Shown piece by piece: positions 14,241 through 26,137 of a stretch of DNA of 64,000 nt. Location of the stretch: assembly GCA_009599575.1 (NCBI GenBank), contig VWND01000008.1:930001-994000 (forward strand), in the 5' to 3' direction. The position numbers were made by a program, and so were the translations under genes. Position 1 is the stretch's first letter. Every line of letters starts with the position of its first letter. The notes beneath the pieces are model-generated. The model was not told the DNA's origin. It made no database searches and saw nothing but the letters and a program-made list of their open reading frames with translations. Source of the DNA: Blumeriella jaapii (taxonomy: Eukaryota; Ascomycota; Leotiomycetes; Helotiales; Drepanopezizaceae).

Positions 14241-17239
14241 ATGCATGCGGCAGCACTTCACGCTCTTCGGACGGCGCAGAGACCCATAACGAGACGCGCA
14301 TGTCGAATTGTCGCCGGGTCCAGACATCCTCTCCCTTATCGTAACTTCCATCGCTCCCCCATCTCGCGCCAGATTCCCGAAGATCCAGCCGCTGGGCCAG
14401 CCGCAGACACAGGGGAGGAAGGCCGGCCTCCCAGGGACCTCAACCTCGCGGCGAACGAGGCCAAGTTCGAGAATGTCGCGGCAGAGGACTCGACGACATT
14501 ACCAGAGGTGGGCAGTCCCGCTCCGGCCTCCAGGGCGAGGTATAGAACAAGCGGGCGCTTACGCGGTGTTCCACGCCAGAAACTGGAGGGCCTGCCACAA
14601 GTTGTCCTGCCGGAATGGTTCTACGAGAACAATATCAAACGCGTGGGGAGCTCGAAGGCTTTGAGCGGATCTCTTGCCGTCTACAGCGGAGCTCCGTCTG
14701 GCGGTGTTCAGGACGACGACGATACAGCCAATTTCAATGCGGAAATCGCACGGCAGTTTACAGATATCTCGGCATGCGGCTTGGAGAATAAGGAAATCGC
14801 CAAATACTCGATACAGGTTGATGTGTATAGAGAAATTTTGGCGACGTTGAAGGCTGGCTTAGCTTTGCGGCCTCCGAAGAGTTTTGGGGTCTCATCATCC
14901 CCGAAAAGGAATGTCACCGTGCTGCAATGTCCGAAGGTCGGCGGATCCTATTATCTAGATTCCATCGTCGAGACAGTAGCCTCGAAGCTGGATGCGAACT
15001 TGGTGCGGTTAGATGTCCAAGACCTTGCGCAAATTGTTGGATCGTATGTAGAGGGCAACCTAGCAGTACGTGAAAATTTCTACTTTATCTTCCTTGTTCG
15101 GTTAGCCCAAAGTGTTGGATGTAGAAAATCGAGCTATGGCGTTGTACACGGAATGTAGTACTGACTTACAAACAGTACCATCCGTCTTGGATCGGCAAGT
15201 TGGCCTATGAAGCCCACAAAGTTGCAGGAAGACTAGAGCAATATGACAGGAAGCAGGAAATAGAAAAGGACGAGTTCGCCAATGAAGAGGACGATGAAAC
15301 TCCAAAGCTAGAGATGGTCAAGTTCAGCGAGATCCTGAGAGGCAAAATTGGAAATCTTCCTACGGATGCCGATGGCAGACGTTTGAATATATTCTCACTA
15401 CCGGCTGCCTTCAAAGGCCCACCACCATCGCCAAGATCTTCGGCCGAACAGTGGAATGACCTGAAGTTGGCAGCTGTACTCGAATCTTTAATCAGTGCCG
15501 CCGATTTCGATTTCCTAGTGTCAAAATCCGGTGTCGAGGCGAAAGAAAACACACCAGAGAATGAATTTCGGCCACTTATTGTGCAAGTCAGAGATTACAA
15601 AGAGATGCTTGAGGTATCAGAAGGACAGGATCTTATCCAGAAAATCCGAAAGGTCGTCGACAAGAAATGGCAGGATGGGAGAGACATTATCCTTGTGGGA
15701 ACGACTGAATACTCGGATGAGCAAGGGCTCTCTAGACCCGACATACAGCGCCTCCAATCGGATATGGCGACCCGAACAATTTTCGTGCCTCCTGAACGTC
15801 GAGAACATCAAGATACCGCTCTGGAGAAAGACGAAAAGACTCGTTTACGCAGGATCAACATTCGGAACATCGAAGACATGATTCTGCAGCTTACCGAAGG
15901 CTGTAAACATGTGGTCTCCGAGCTTGACATCGAGAAAGATCTCGATAGCGCCACGGTCTTCTCTGCGGGCTTGGAAGAAGCAGTATGGACCTACGAGAGA
16001 GTCCATCGCACTGCAATTACTGTTCTGGGATCTCTTGAGAAGCCATCAAGTGCAGTTGACGGGACTGCTTTCAGCAAAGCCTTGACAGTTCTTTCCACTA
16101 GTGACAACCACAAGTTTGCTTGGGGAACTGCCGAACTGAAAGAAGAGGAGGGCGAGGAGGTAGTGGCGTTGGAAGAGAGCGAGGCTGTGACAACCAAGAA
16201 GAAGGCAAAAGCTAAGCTGAAGGAGCTCCGAAAGAAGTGCAATCCACAAGAGTCTAAGCTTCTTAACGGGGTGGTCCTCCCTTCTGAAATTCGTACCACC
16301 TTTGCGGACATTCGAGCCCCTCTAGAAACAGTGGAAGCTCTCAAGACACTCACTAGTCTGTCACTTCTTCGCCCGGAAGCGTTTTCATACGGCGTTCTCG
16401 CAACCGATAAAATTCCAGGGGTACTTCTTTACGGACCTCCTGGAACAGGCAAGACACTTCTTGCAAAAGCAGTTGCAAAGGAGAGCGGAGCCACAGTCCT
16501 AGAAGTCACAGCTGCCGATCTCAACGACATGTTTGTTGGCCAGGGCGAGAAGAACGTCCGGGCAGTCTTCACATTAGCCAAGAAACTCTCTCCCTGCGTG
16601 GTTTTCATCGACGAGGCAGACGCCATCTTCTCCGCCCGCGGTGAACACAATCGCAATGCACACCGCGAAATGATCAACCAGTTCCTACGCGAATGGGACG
16701 GCATGAACGACTTCTCCGCATTCATCATGGTAGCCACCAACCGTCCCTTCGACCTCGATGAAGCCGTTCTCCGCCGCCTCCCTCGCCGGCTGCTGGTCGA
16801 TCTCCCCGTCGAGAAAGACCGCGAGGCAATCCTCCAAATCCACCTCAAAGACGAGCATCTCGACGACTCCGTCTCCCTCGCCAAGCTGGCAGCCGACACC
16901 CCCTACTACTCCGGCTCAGACCTGAAGAACCTCTCCGTCGCAGCGGCGCTCGCCTGCGTGCGCGAGGAGAACGCCGAAGCGGCCAAGCACACCGGCGACG
17001 AGCAGTACGTCTACCCCGCGAAGCGCACCTTGACCAAGACGCACTTCGAGAAGGCGAGCGAGGAGATCAGCGCGTCTATCAGCGAGGACATGTCGACCCT
17101 GACGGCGATCCGCAAGTTTGACGAGAAGTACGGCGATCGGAAGGGCAGGAAGAAGAAGGGCCCTGGCCTGGGCTTCGGGGGCACGAAACTGGAGGAGAAG
17201 GACTCCGAGTCTGCGAGGGTGCGAAAGATGGGCGTGTAA
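14241..17239 (+). CDS. AAA+ ATPase, probably mitochondrial
   Basis: Two exons, 14241-15065 and 15176-17239, give 962 residues. The N-terminus MHAAALHALRTAQRPITRRA is rich in Arg, Ala and Leu without acids, as expected of a mitochondrial presequence. A single AAA module lies near the C-terminus: Walker A YGPPGTGKTLLAKA at about residue 692, Walker B VVFIDEADAIFSARG at about 749, sensor 1 ATNRPFDLDEAVLRR and a second Arg stretch. The pattern is closest to the Msp1/spastin-like (meiotic clade) AAA proteins. The preceding 600 residues contain acidic, Lys-rich and probably coiled segments. The related Msp1 extracts mislocalised membrane proteins; the function of this longer fungal form is not clear to me. 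The C-terminus is basic (DRKGRKKKGPG). Confidence 0.9.
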
Positions 17240-17761
17240 CGAGGGAGAACTACTAACTACCCAGACAGGCGTTCGATGGGCGGGCGCACGGTACCGGCAT
17301 TTTAGTCTTGCGGAGCTGAGCTGGGCTGAGCTGAGTTGGCTTGGCTTTGCTTCTGGGGCAGCGGTATTCTTGTATATCACTGTAATAGTAGTAAGAATAC
17401 AGCCCACGATGAAATTCCCTCCGAACGGGTATAGAGCACTGTTCACCAGCATCTCGGCATTCGAATCGAGGCCGAGGCCGTCATGCTCAGGATGCAAACA
17501 GAACGTTGCACTACCTTTCAAAGCTTCTGAACAATGAATGCCCACCGCTCTGTTCCAATGATGCATTCATCGCCTGACCGTGTTCTTCGGCCATGGCACA
17601 GTACATGATAGTCGAGACCAAGAAGTGCGAAGCAGAGCCTCAGTAGCACATTATTCCTACCTTCCAAATTTGACTGTCCGTCTTATTTTCACTTCCGAAC
17701 CCTACTCAATATGTTTCCCGAATTCTAGGCAGTGAACGCACTACGAAGAGCTCTCCCTGCA
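17240..17761. other. convergent 3' interval
   Basis: Lies between the ends of the AAA ATPase and Mus7 genes, which converge. It holds a short GCTGAGCTGAG-type repeat (about 17312-17345) and nothing else recognisable. Confidence 0.5.
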
Positions 17762-20700
17762 CTAGAGATACAGATTTTCCAAAAACCCATTCCTCCTCGC
17801 CGGCAAAACCCGTCCCTGCTTGTCCGGAAACACAGCCTCGTAAACTTCAAGATCGACCTCAAGCACTTGCTTCAATGTTTCTCCGTACATCTGCACAGCA
17901 CTGCATTCATTTGCCCTCCCCCTGACGACCACACTGAACCCCTCTGGATCCTTGAACTCCCACGAGTCTCTGATTTCCTGTGCGAGAGCCGCTACGAATT
18001 TGTCTGTGTGCTTGGCGGGGTGTTCGTCGAATTGACCAGCTGGCAGCGAGATGTGGGAAGAGCCAACGTGGAAGCTGTGGATCGCGTTGTAGACGAAGGT
18101 GCTGAAAGCATCGGAGACCTCTTCTAGAGCAGCTTCTTGGGAGTGCCGAGTCGCGTATTGGCGCATGGGAAGCGCAACCGCGAACCAGAATTTGAAAGTC
18201 ACGGCGAGAATACCGCGGTGGCAGGGGTGCACGCCCGTGAAATTGCCGTCATGCCGCTGAGCTAGGATGCTGGTGCTGTTCATGATCATTTTGAGAATGT
18301 TAAGTAGTTTCTCGAAGACCCATTCAGACTTTGAGTCAGCGTTTTCGAGGAGCAGGACGACCTGGTTGCTGATTGCGGGAAGGAAGGCTGAGCACATTAG
18401 CCAGCCTGAAAACCTGAATCCTGTAGTGATGAGGGCTGGGATCAGGTCGGCTAGCATGAATTTGGTAAATTCCCACCGTTTCATTCCCTTGCGAATGCAG
18501 CCGATGTAGCCGCGCATACGATTGGAAACCAGGGAGGTTTTCCACCCATTTGTGAGGTAGTAGAATAGTCCCATTGTAGTCTTGTCAGGTTGGCGTGCTA
18601 GGCGCAGACAGTACGAGATGAGGCCAGCACCATACATGGCCGGGTCGTCATAATGCGGCCAGTAGTGAGCAGACTCTTTGAGGAAGAAGTCCGGTACTGT
18701 GCTAAAATCGCTGGCATAACTCCGGATATCTGAGATCACCACTCGAGCGACCTGTAGGTGGTAGTTGTGGAGATTCGAGCCAGGTGTCAAGGACTCGAGC
18801 AGGCGCTGCATTGAACTCGTCACCACACCAAGCATGTCCGAGAAGAGACGTTGCGCCTGTTTCAGTGGAAGTCCGACTTCCGCATCTGTCACATCATCCA
18901 TTAAGGTCGAGCTCATCTTGCGGATGACAGCTGTATAGCGTCAGTACTAGGAAGTCTTACGAAAGCTAGGAAATCTACCTCGCATCATTTGTATCTGACT
19001 TAGGTTCCTAGCGTCGATCGTTTTAGTTAGAAAGTAGCCGCTCTTTTGCAACTCCATGGTCAATGACCTTGCGGGCTCTGTGATGGCCTGACATTTAATC
19101 AAACTCAGTAACCACTCCGACCCAATGGCAAAGCCGGGAAGCTAGAGCGGTAGTCAGTGCCGTTATGGTCGTCAACACTTTATCACTAACCTGAAAATCA
19201 GACAGTGTTTTGCCGTTTTTGAGCAAGCTCGCAAGGAATAGCGGCCAATACAGGTCCGCAACTTTGCATGTTCGTCGATTCTCAAAGATTGCGAACTGAC
19301 TGCGGGCAAGGAAGGAATTGAGAGGCTATTCGATTGTTAGCTCAGCCGAGGTGATAAGTGTAAACTTCTGACGTACAATTCCACCTTCTTCAGATACAAG
19401 CGAAACAATACGCGCCCAGCAGGAAACGAGGCGGGTCATTAATGCTTCATCTTGGCCCCCGTCGATTTCACTTTCCATGTACCTTCTTGTCAATGCGCAC
19501 AATTTGTCCAGGATTTTATGCCGGAGAGGCTTTACATGTTAGCAAAAACGTTTGGTAAAGGAAGTACGACTCACAAGTACCATTTCCACGCGCTCCCAGT
19601 CCCCAAGCATGTCCAGACTATCCTGGCTTTCACTTTCGTTATTTAAAGCACGGTGGAGTCGAGCTTCGCAGGTGGATGAAACAACTTGATCTGATTCATG
19701 TAATTGCAAAGCGACGTGATGCAGTCGCTCAATAAGGGCTTAGACAGAGTTCCGTCAAAATGGACTGCTGGATCCAAGGCTTTCGGAAGCAGTTCTAAAA
19801 AATCGTTAAAAGAGAATTTCAAAAGGGGAGCTAAACTCACCACAATTGAAAGCTTCTCTGGCCATGATCGAGGACTTGGCAGCTTTGATAGCGTTCCCCA
19901 TCGCTGTGATAGACCTACAAATAGGAACCATGATACTTCGCCGATTCGCTAGTATCGTGTCCGCGATCGTTGATTCTGACATCGCTTGACCGCGTTTCTC
20001 CACCTGCTCTGCTTGTTTTCTTACGTCTTTCTCGGCATCGAGGTATTGTTGGTAGAGACCGGAGAAAAACGCACTCTGCCATAGCGCGAAAGGTTTGTAT
20101 GCCTCGCGGTCCATTGTTTTCGTTACAATAAAGCGCGTCAGGTTTTCCCAGGCTCTGATGTTGATGAGACAAGCTTCGTTGTGGGAGCGCTCGGCAATGA
20201 CAAGCTCTTGTATCAGGGATAGAGGCCGTCTCTGATCAGGTGGCGACGCCCAAAAGAGCGTGCAAAGAAGGTCATGGTGATTGCGTAATGCCGAGAGCTC
20301 TCGGTGATGGATGGGTTCTTCTTTTGGATACTGCCTGTCGTGGTTTGGCAGGAGCCGAGCGACGAGGTTTCTAATGCCCTTGAAGTCTCCAGTTTTGGAT
20401 AAATGTTGGATACCGAGTGCGATGATCTTGAGAAGTATGTGGAAACAGCGGTCTTCAGCCTCGATTTCAAGGCTTGGTTCGGTATCAAGTTGCTCCAGAA
20501 ATTGCGGCGAGGCATAAACCTCTTCGTTTCGCAAGTTGGCCAGATCATGAGAAGTGAAGAAGTCGAACAAAGCTCCAATTATGGGAGAGCACTTCCACCA
20601 GCCCCATTGTGTCATTAAGTAATGACAACGATGGAAGAGAGCTCTGCAGTAATCATTGAAACCCGGTGGCTGTCTTTGGTTTGACTTGTATAACGAGAAA

Positions 20701-23700
20701 ACTTGCTTCAAGAGATGTTGAGGCAGAAACCAATTGTCAAACTTGGATGACTGGCGTAGTCCAGGGACAACAACCCCATACTCATCAAATTCGCAAAGTG
20801 GAAGCAGGGTATACATAGAATACCAGAGTTTTTCCATGGCTGGAGCATCTATAACACCCTCGATCGGAAAATGCAGCAAATGAGCATTAGCAAGGTCCCA
20901 GAAAGAGCCCCTTGAAATCTCTGCAGCACCCAGAATCTTAACCAGTGTTACCCATGCGTTGGCAACGTATTGCTCCCCCCCGATGCCTCTCTCTCGGAAA
21001 GACAGGTACTGGAGATCGTCATATAGTTTCCGAATAGGTTCGAGCCCCTGGGCAAGGAGCAATTCAATGCAATGACTTGCGGTTGACTTGAGCAAATCTT
21101 CGACATCATAGCTGGAGGTATCTGGCACTGGCTGAGCTCGAGTTGTATTAAGCAAATGTAGAACAATCAGATTGCACGTAGAGAGCACTTCGATATTGCG
21201 TCTCGCCTGGGCTTGCTGAAATGCTGTCTTCACGTTGACACGATTTGAAAAGTCTCGCAGAACCTCCACCATTCTTGCAACAAAATCGTCCCGGTCGAGA
21301 CCACCATCGAAACTTGCAGTATGTTGAACGTAGTCCAGTACAAATGCTACGACTTCATTGGCGTCTGCTGTCGAAGGGCTTGATACTTGCTGAACCTGAA
21401 ACTGATCAAGAAGCCAGTCAAACAAGACACCCACTTCAGAAGAGACATTTTCATCCCATTTTGTCCAGGTGAATACCTTGTCTGCAAATTTCAATGACGG
21501 AAATTGCGAACCTGATTGAGTCGAGCAATTCGAATTCTTGCCGTGAAGGGCCTCTGACAACCGGCGGCTTCCTATGAGTGTTTTCTCGTGAAAAAAAATT
21601 CCAGGCTGCAAGGGAAGGATATCGAAATGGTAAGGGTAGATCGTGCCAAACTTCCCCAATCCTAGGAGTTTGCTGTTGTCATTGGCAACATTGCGTCCGT
21701 CTACTGGAGTAAAGAAGTCCAAAATTAATGGGTCCGCCGGTTGCCGATAGTCCGCAGCACCTGCATCAAGTCGCTGAGGTGTCTGCTTTCTGCGCCTGTT
21801 GGGTTTCGTTGGCAGCTGAACAACGTCGACCTCACCATCTGACGCTTCTGAAATGTTGGCATCCGAAACGGTCTCAACTGAAGGCCGCACAATATCATCA
21901 TCTGCAAGAAAACGGTTCAGCTGAAAATTGGCCTGTGGCACACGGCGTCGGATCGTGTGTCTGTATAGGGTATCAAGTGTCCTCTTCCTACTCTTAAAAG
22001 ACGAAGCGTTGAATCGATCAGAATATGGGATTTCAGTCGACTCGAGTTGTGCAGGGCGGGCTGAGTGGTGTCCGTTGCTGGCTCTGTTCGCATGACCCGA
22101 ATTAGTGCTGTGTCTTCGAGAACGAATAGCTGCCCGAGGAGCCACTTGCTTATTCGTTAGATAGTCGTTCATCGAGGGCTGGCGTCTGGAAACAACAAGC
22201 TTCCGTTTCGAAGATGAACCATGAGTATTTGGTCGTTGCTCATTTCTACCGTTAGCTGGTGGAATTGTGGCTCGTCCATTCACAGTAACCTCATGAAGTA
22301 CCCGTCTCTGTAGCCCTGCGGTTATGCTTGGATGAGGTTCAAGAGCCTTCTGAGGAATCCTGCCTTGCTTCCATTGCTGCAATACCGATTGAACTTCTTG
22401 AGTGTCCTCACGGTTATCCAGCCGGATAGACTTTGTAAATGGATCTTGTCGACCCTGACCTACCCGACCCCTTGCAGTTCGGGCAGCAACTCTGATGAAC
22501 TGCGGCAAACCACTATTGCCTTTTCCTATGTCATCTACAACATCCAGAATGCTGAGCTTCGGAGCCGTGTATTTTCGGGGGCGCGACAAGCCTTTGCCAT
22601 TTCTCCTTGATTTGCGTTGAGTGGGCTTTGATTGACGTATGAATGTGCTAGCAGAGTCGTGATGCCTGGGTACTGTGAGATGATCGGTAATTCGAGATTG
22701 CTCGCTATGTGATCCAGTCCCCGTGTGCTGTCCCACACCAGATCCACTCGCCCTTTTCTTTCGAGGTCCATATGAAATAGTTGACGTTCGTTTCTTAGAT
22801 GGTAACATAGCATCAACCCTATCATCCTCTTGGGCGAAACCCCGTCTGGACTGATCAAACAAGTTTTCAAAGTCAGTGGGATAGTCTTCCGTAACGGAGT
22901 TGTACGACTCATTTTCATCGCCTTCTTCCGAATCTCCTGAATCCGAAAATAATGCTGATCTTGCAACAGCCAGAATTGGTAGGGTTTGCGAGCCTGGGCG
23001 TATTCGGGGTATAGCAACACCACGCCGAGCTGCGTCTTTGACAGGAGACGTGATGTTATGCTGCCGGTGAGCATGAATGGTCGATGTCGAAGGCTTTTTC
23101 TGGTCCAGCCGAAGGTATGAGGCAGGTAGCACACCTCGGATCTTCCTACTTTTTCGACGAATCTTCTCTGACTCGTCGGACGAAGATGAAGGGGAAAGTG
23201 AACTTTGAACATCGAAAGCAATCGGACCGTTGTTTTCTTCTATGTCCGAGTCTATTAGAATATGGACTGGTTTGACGGCACTCGTAGCTGGAGTTGGAAG
23301 ATCGTCGGGTTGTGGATCTGGGCCTTGATCCAATGCAGCGCTTGGCGTCGGCTCCTTGGGAGTTGATTCAGCACGAGGTAGGGGAGCTCGTCCACGGCGT
23401 GAGGTAGCTGTAAACGGAGAGCTTGTTGCCGGAGGCGATGGGGGGATATCGAAAATCTTCATAGCAGAGGCCGCAGATTGAGTTTGAAGCCTGAATTTAG
23501 TCCCGTAAGTCTTGAGTCGATGCTTTCGCACATGCTTCTTGGGTCGTGGCGGTCCTGTCAACAATTCGTTCAACGTGGGGAATTCTTCGTCTTCATCTTC
23601 GTCTTCGTCATTATTATCGTCCCTAAAAGGAGCATCTGTCATGGCTTCTCCGCCCTGAGAGGTCTCTGCTGCTAGCCGTACCGGGGAAGAGGAAGGCGGA

Positions 23701-24611
23701 TTCCAATCCATATCCTGTTGGATTTCACCCTCACCAAATACCGTGTCTTGCGAATCTAGCTCCTGTGATTCTATGTTCGGTGACGAGCTATGCTCATGTC
23801 GTCGACCTGTTTCCCCTTGGGACGACGCCAATCTCATGGGTGCAATGCCCCCTGCTTTCATTACTTTTCGGTACTTTTCCTGTTCCACAATGTAAGGATG
23901 AAGCTGGATAGCATTTCGTTGTCGAAGGAGGCGCCTTGCCGTGCTTGCTGGCTGATCTTGCACTGGCTCGAACTGACCATTCCCAGTGAGATGTTGGGCA
24001 TTCGCAGGAAGAATTGGCTGCGGGCTCGGAGACATTGAGGGAGATCTCCGAGTATTCGAATTTCTATGCGGAGGTAGGCTTAGTTCGCTGCTCGGAGGAG
24101 AAGAAAGTCCGCTCGAAATAGGAGACGTGATTTGGACGTAACTCCTGGAAATTTCGTCCTCTGCAGGTACTGCACTGCCGGGTCGTGAGAATGGCACATC
24201 GTCCCGAGATTGAAAAGCATCGTCTTCGTCTAGGTTCCTATCTGGTAGTGGATTTTCGAAGACCTTTGGTGGGCTCGAGATAGGTGCTGAAACTTCGGCC
24301 CCATCCTGAACCTGGACAAGTTGCTCGTAGAAATGATCGAGTATCTCCTCTGGTGTACTGAGTTGCAATAGGTCTTGTTCGGCGGTGGCATCCGGCTCCT
24401 CCAGTACAGCTTCTAGAGCCAATCGATCAGTGTTGCTGGATTCTCCACGTCCATCCGGTTCGTACGCAATTCCAGCATCAACCTCAGTCTTCGAAACATC
24501 GTCAAATGGTGCCTCGTTGTCAGCGCCCTCTAAGCCTGCAGTGCTTTGACTGTCTAGCCCATCTTCGTCGTCGGAGTCTGGTACCACCCCTTTCTCCTTC
24601 CAAGTGGCCAT
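17762..24611 (-). CDS. mus7: Mus7/Mms22 family DNA-repair protein
   Basis: A large gene of six exons: 24611-19841, then an exon ending at 19575, 19529-19377, 19325-19191, 19141-18979 and 18930-17762. All introns are short with clear branch points. The protein is about 2184 residues. The N-terminus reads WKEKGVVPDSDDED, the usual start of this family. It is followed by some 900 residues of acidic, Ser/Arg-rich disorder, then a long helical, Leu-rich C-terminal half corresponding to the Mus7/Mms22 domain. The family works with the Rtt101-type cullin ligase to support replication forks and homologous recombination after damage. The second exon is ambiguous. Starting it at 19738 keeps the frame, but a coding-like stretch just upstream (19794-19739, ELLPKALDP) would then be intronic; starting at 19794 needs one extra base near 19738. 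Confidence 0.9.
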
Positions 24612-24849
24612 AGGATTCGTTTGGCATAATCAAAACATGTCGGAAGGTGTTTTGGTTACCAGCTTGGAGTTTGGTGGATGTGAAGAATGATGGGAATTGA
24701 ATGCCTCGACGCGTCCGGTGTTGAAAGACGTGTGTCTTAGTCAGCAGCCAATTTAGCCGCTGAATTGAGCTCTGAGCCATCGTGGCGGGTCTCTGGCGCA
24801 AAGCGACAATTCCAACACAGTCTAACCGCGCAGCGATCACCGCGTGAGG

Positions 24850-25318
24850 ATGAGCAGAGCTCGTGGTTTGGTTCCAATCATCTTAGCTGGCGGGCTTGGA
24901 ATTGGTAACGGTCGGTACATCGCTGCTCCATTCCCCTGTACCGTCCTCATCGTCACTAGGACTCTGGGTATTTGGTCCAGAAATCACAAAGCAGCTTGAG
25001 GAAAAGAAAAAGCAGGAGAAGTATGGGTCACTGAAAAATCTACCGATACATTATGCTGACAGCCCTGGTAGCAAAGCGTTGGAGGTTGCGAAGCAGGTCG
25101 AGAATGGATCCGTCGAGTCTTTGCAAAGGGCGGAAGCAGCAGCGAGTCGGACCATCGCCACCAACGCCGCATTGGAGCCAGAGAAGACGAGATCTTGGTG
25201 GCCGGGAACGGCCTTTCAGGAGAAACCGGTGAACAAACCGCCGTTATCTGAAGCCCAGGAAGAGGCGCAGGACGAGGTCGCCAACGGTGCTCGCAAACCG
25301 CCGAAGACCACGCCGTGA
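24850..25318 (+). CDS. small membrane-anchored protein, probably mitochondrial
   Basis: Exons 24850-24904 and 24960-25318 give 137 residues. The N-terminus MSRARGLVPIILAGGLGIGL, continuing into WVFGPE, forms one transmembrane or signal-anchor segment preceded by two Arg residues; an intron splits it in phase. The rest is a Lys/Glu-rich helical stretch (KQLEEKKKQEKYG) and a Pro-rich tail. I recognise the general look of small fungal mitochondrial inner-membrane proteins but no named family. The start lies 238 bases from the Mus7 start on the other strand, so both probably use one divergent promoter. Confidence 0.75.
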
Positions 25319-26137
25319 TGACGACTTGATAAACATAATACGCACAACTGTGGCAAGGAGGAGAACCTGGTACCAGACCATGGATCAGGGGGAAAACACT
25401 GGACCGTGAACCCGTTCTGTCCAAGACACTCTGCGTGATCGTTCTTTGCGGCTTCCAGGCCGTGGATGCTACACCGAACGGGTCTACAGTACTTGACCCA
25501 GTCGAATCTTATCAGGACAGCACACAAACATCGACAGGAGAGCATGAGGCAGGCAGGAAGTTCGAAGACCGCGTAGATGCCATGCGTGTCAATTTGGTGG
25601 AACTGTTAGGGTGTCACTGCACGCCTACTTAATCTGTTGTCAAAAGTTATGGACACCTGCATTCCCAGCCTTCATAATACTGTTCAAGAGTTGTCTCCAA
25701 GATACTGGCTCTATTTTGTTCTTCTGTACAGTATATGCCTAGGTGCATGGGCATGTGCCGTAGCTCAGTAGTTCCATTCGAGTCCATGTGTTTACAGGAG
25801 ACACCCGTCATATATCTTATTCTTTCTGTTCTCATTTATATCGAACATATTTCTCTCTGAGAGCTTCGCATGGCTCACTGTCGTCTAGGTATCTGCGTAT
25901 CACTGTCTGGCTTTCGAGACTCAACTCACAGGAGCACTTTACAGCATAGTTTCCGTCGGCTTTCCAACGATCACGTGACAGCGCGGATTTATCAATTGCA
26001 CGAGCCAGAAAGCGATCCGAGGCTTGGTGCCGTCACACAACGTCATAGAGTGTCTATCTACAGTACACAAGCACTTTATAAGGTCAACAACATCGCGGGG
26101 TGCATTTCCAAAAGTCAACCCACAACAACAGCACAAA
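25319..26137. other. intergenic interval
   Basis: No supported gene. The short frames show no family resemblance and no splice continuity. Promoter of the DUF726 gene at the right end. Confidence 0.5.

Noticed and set aside
25741..25812. GTAGCTCAGTAG followed by ATTCGAGTCCATG, tRNA-like words
   Set aside because: The stems do not pair and the spacing is wrong for a tRNA.
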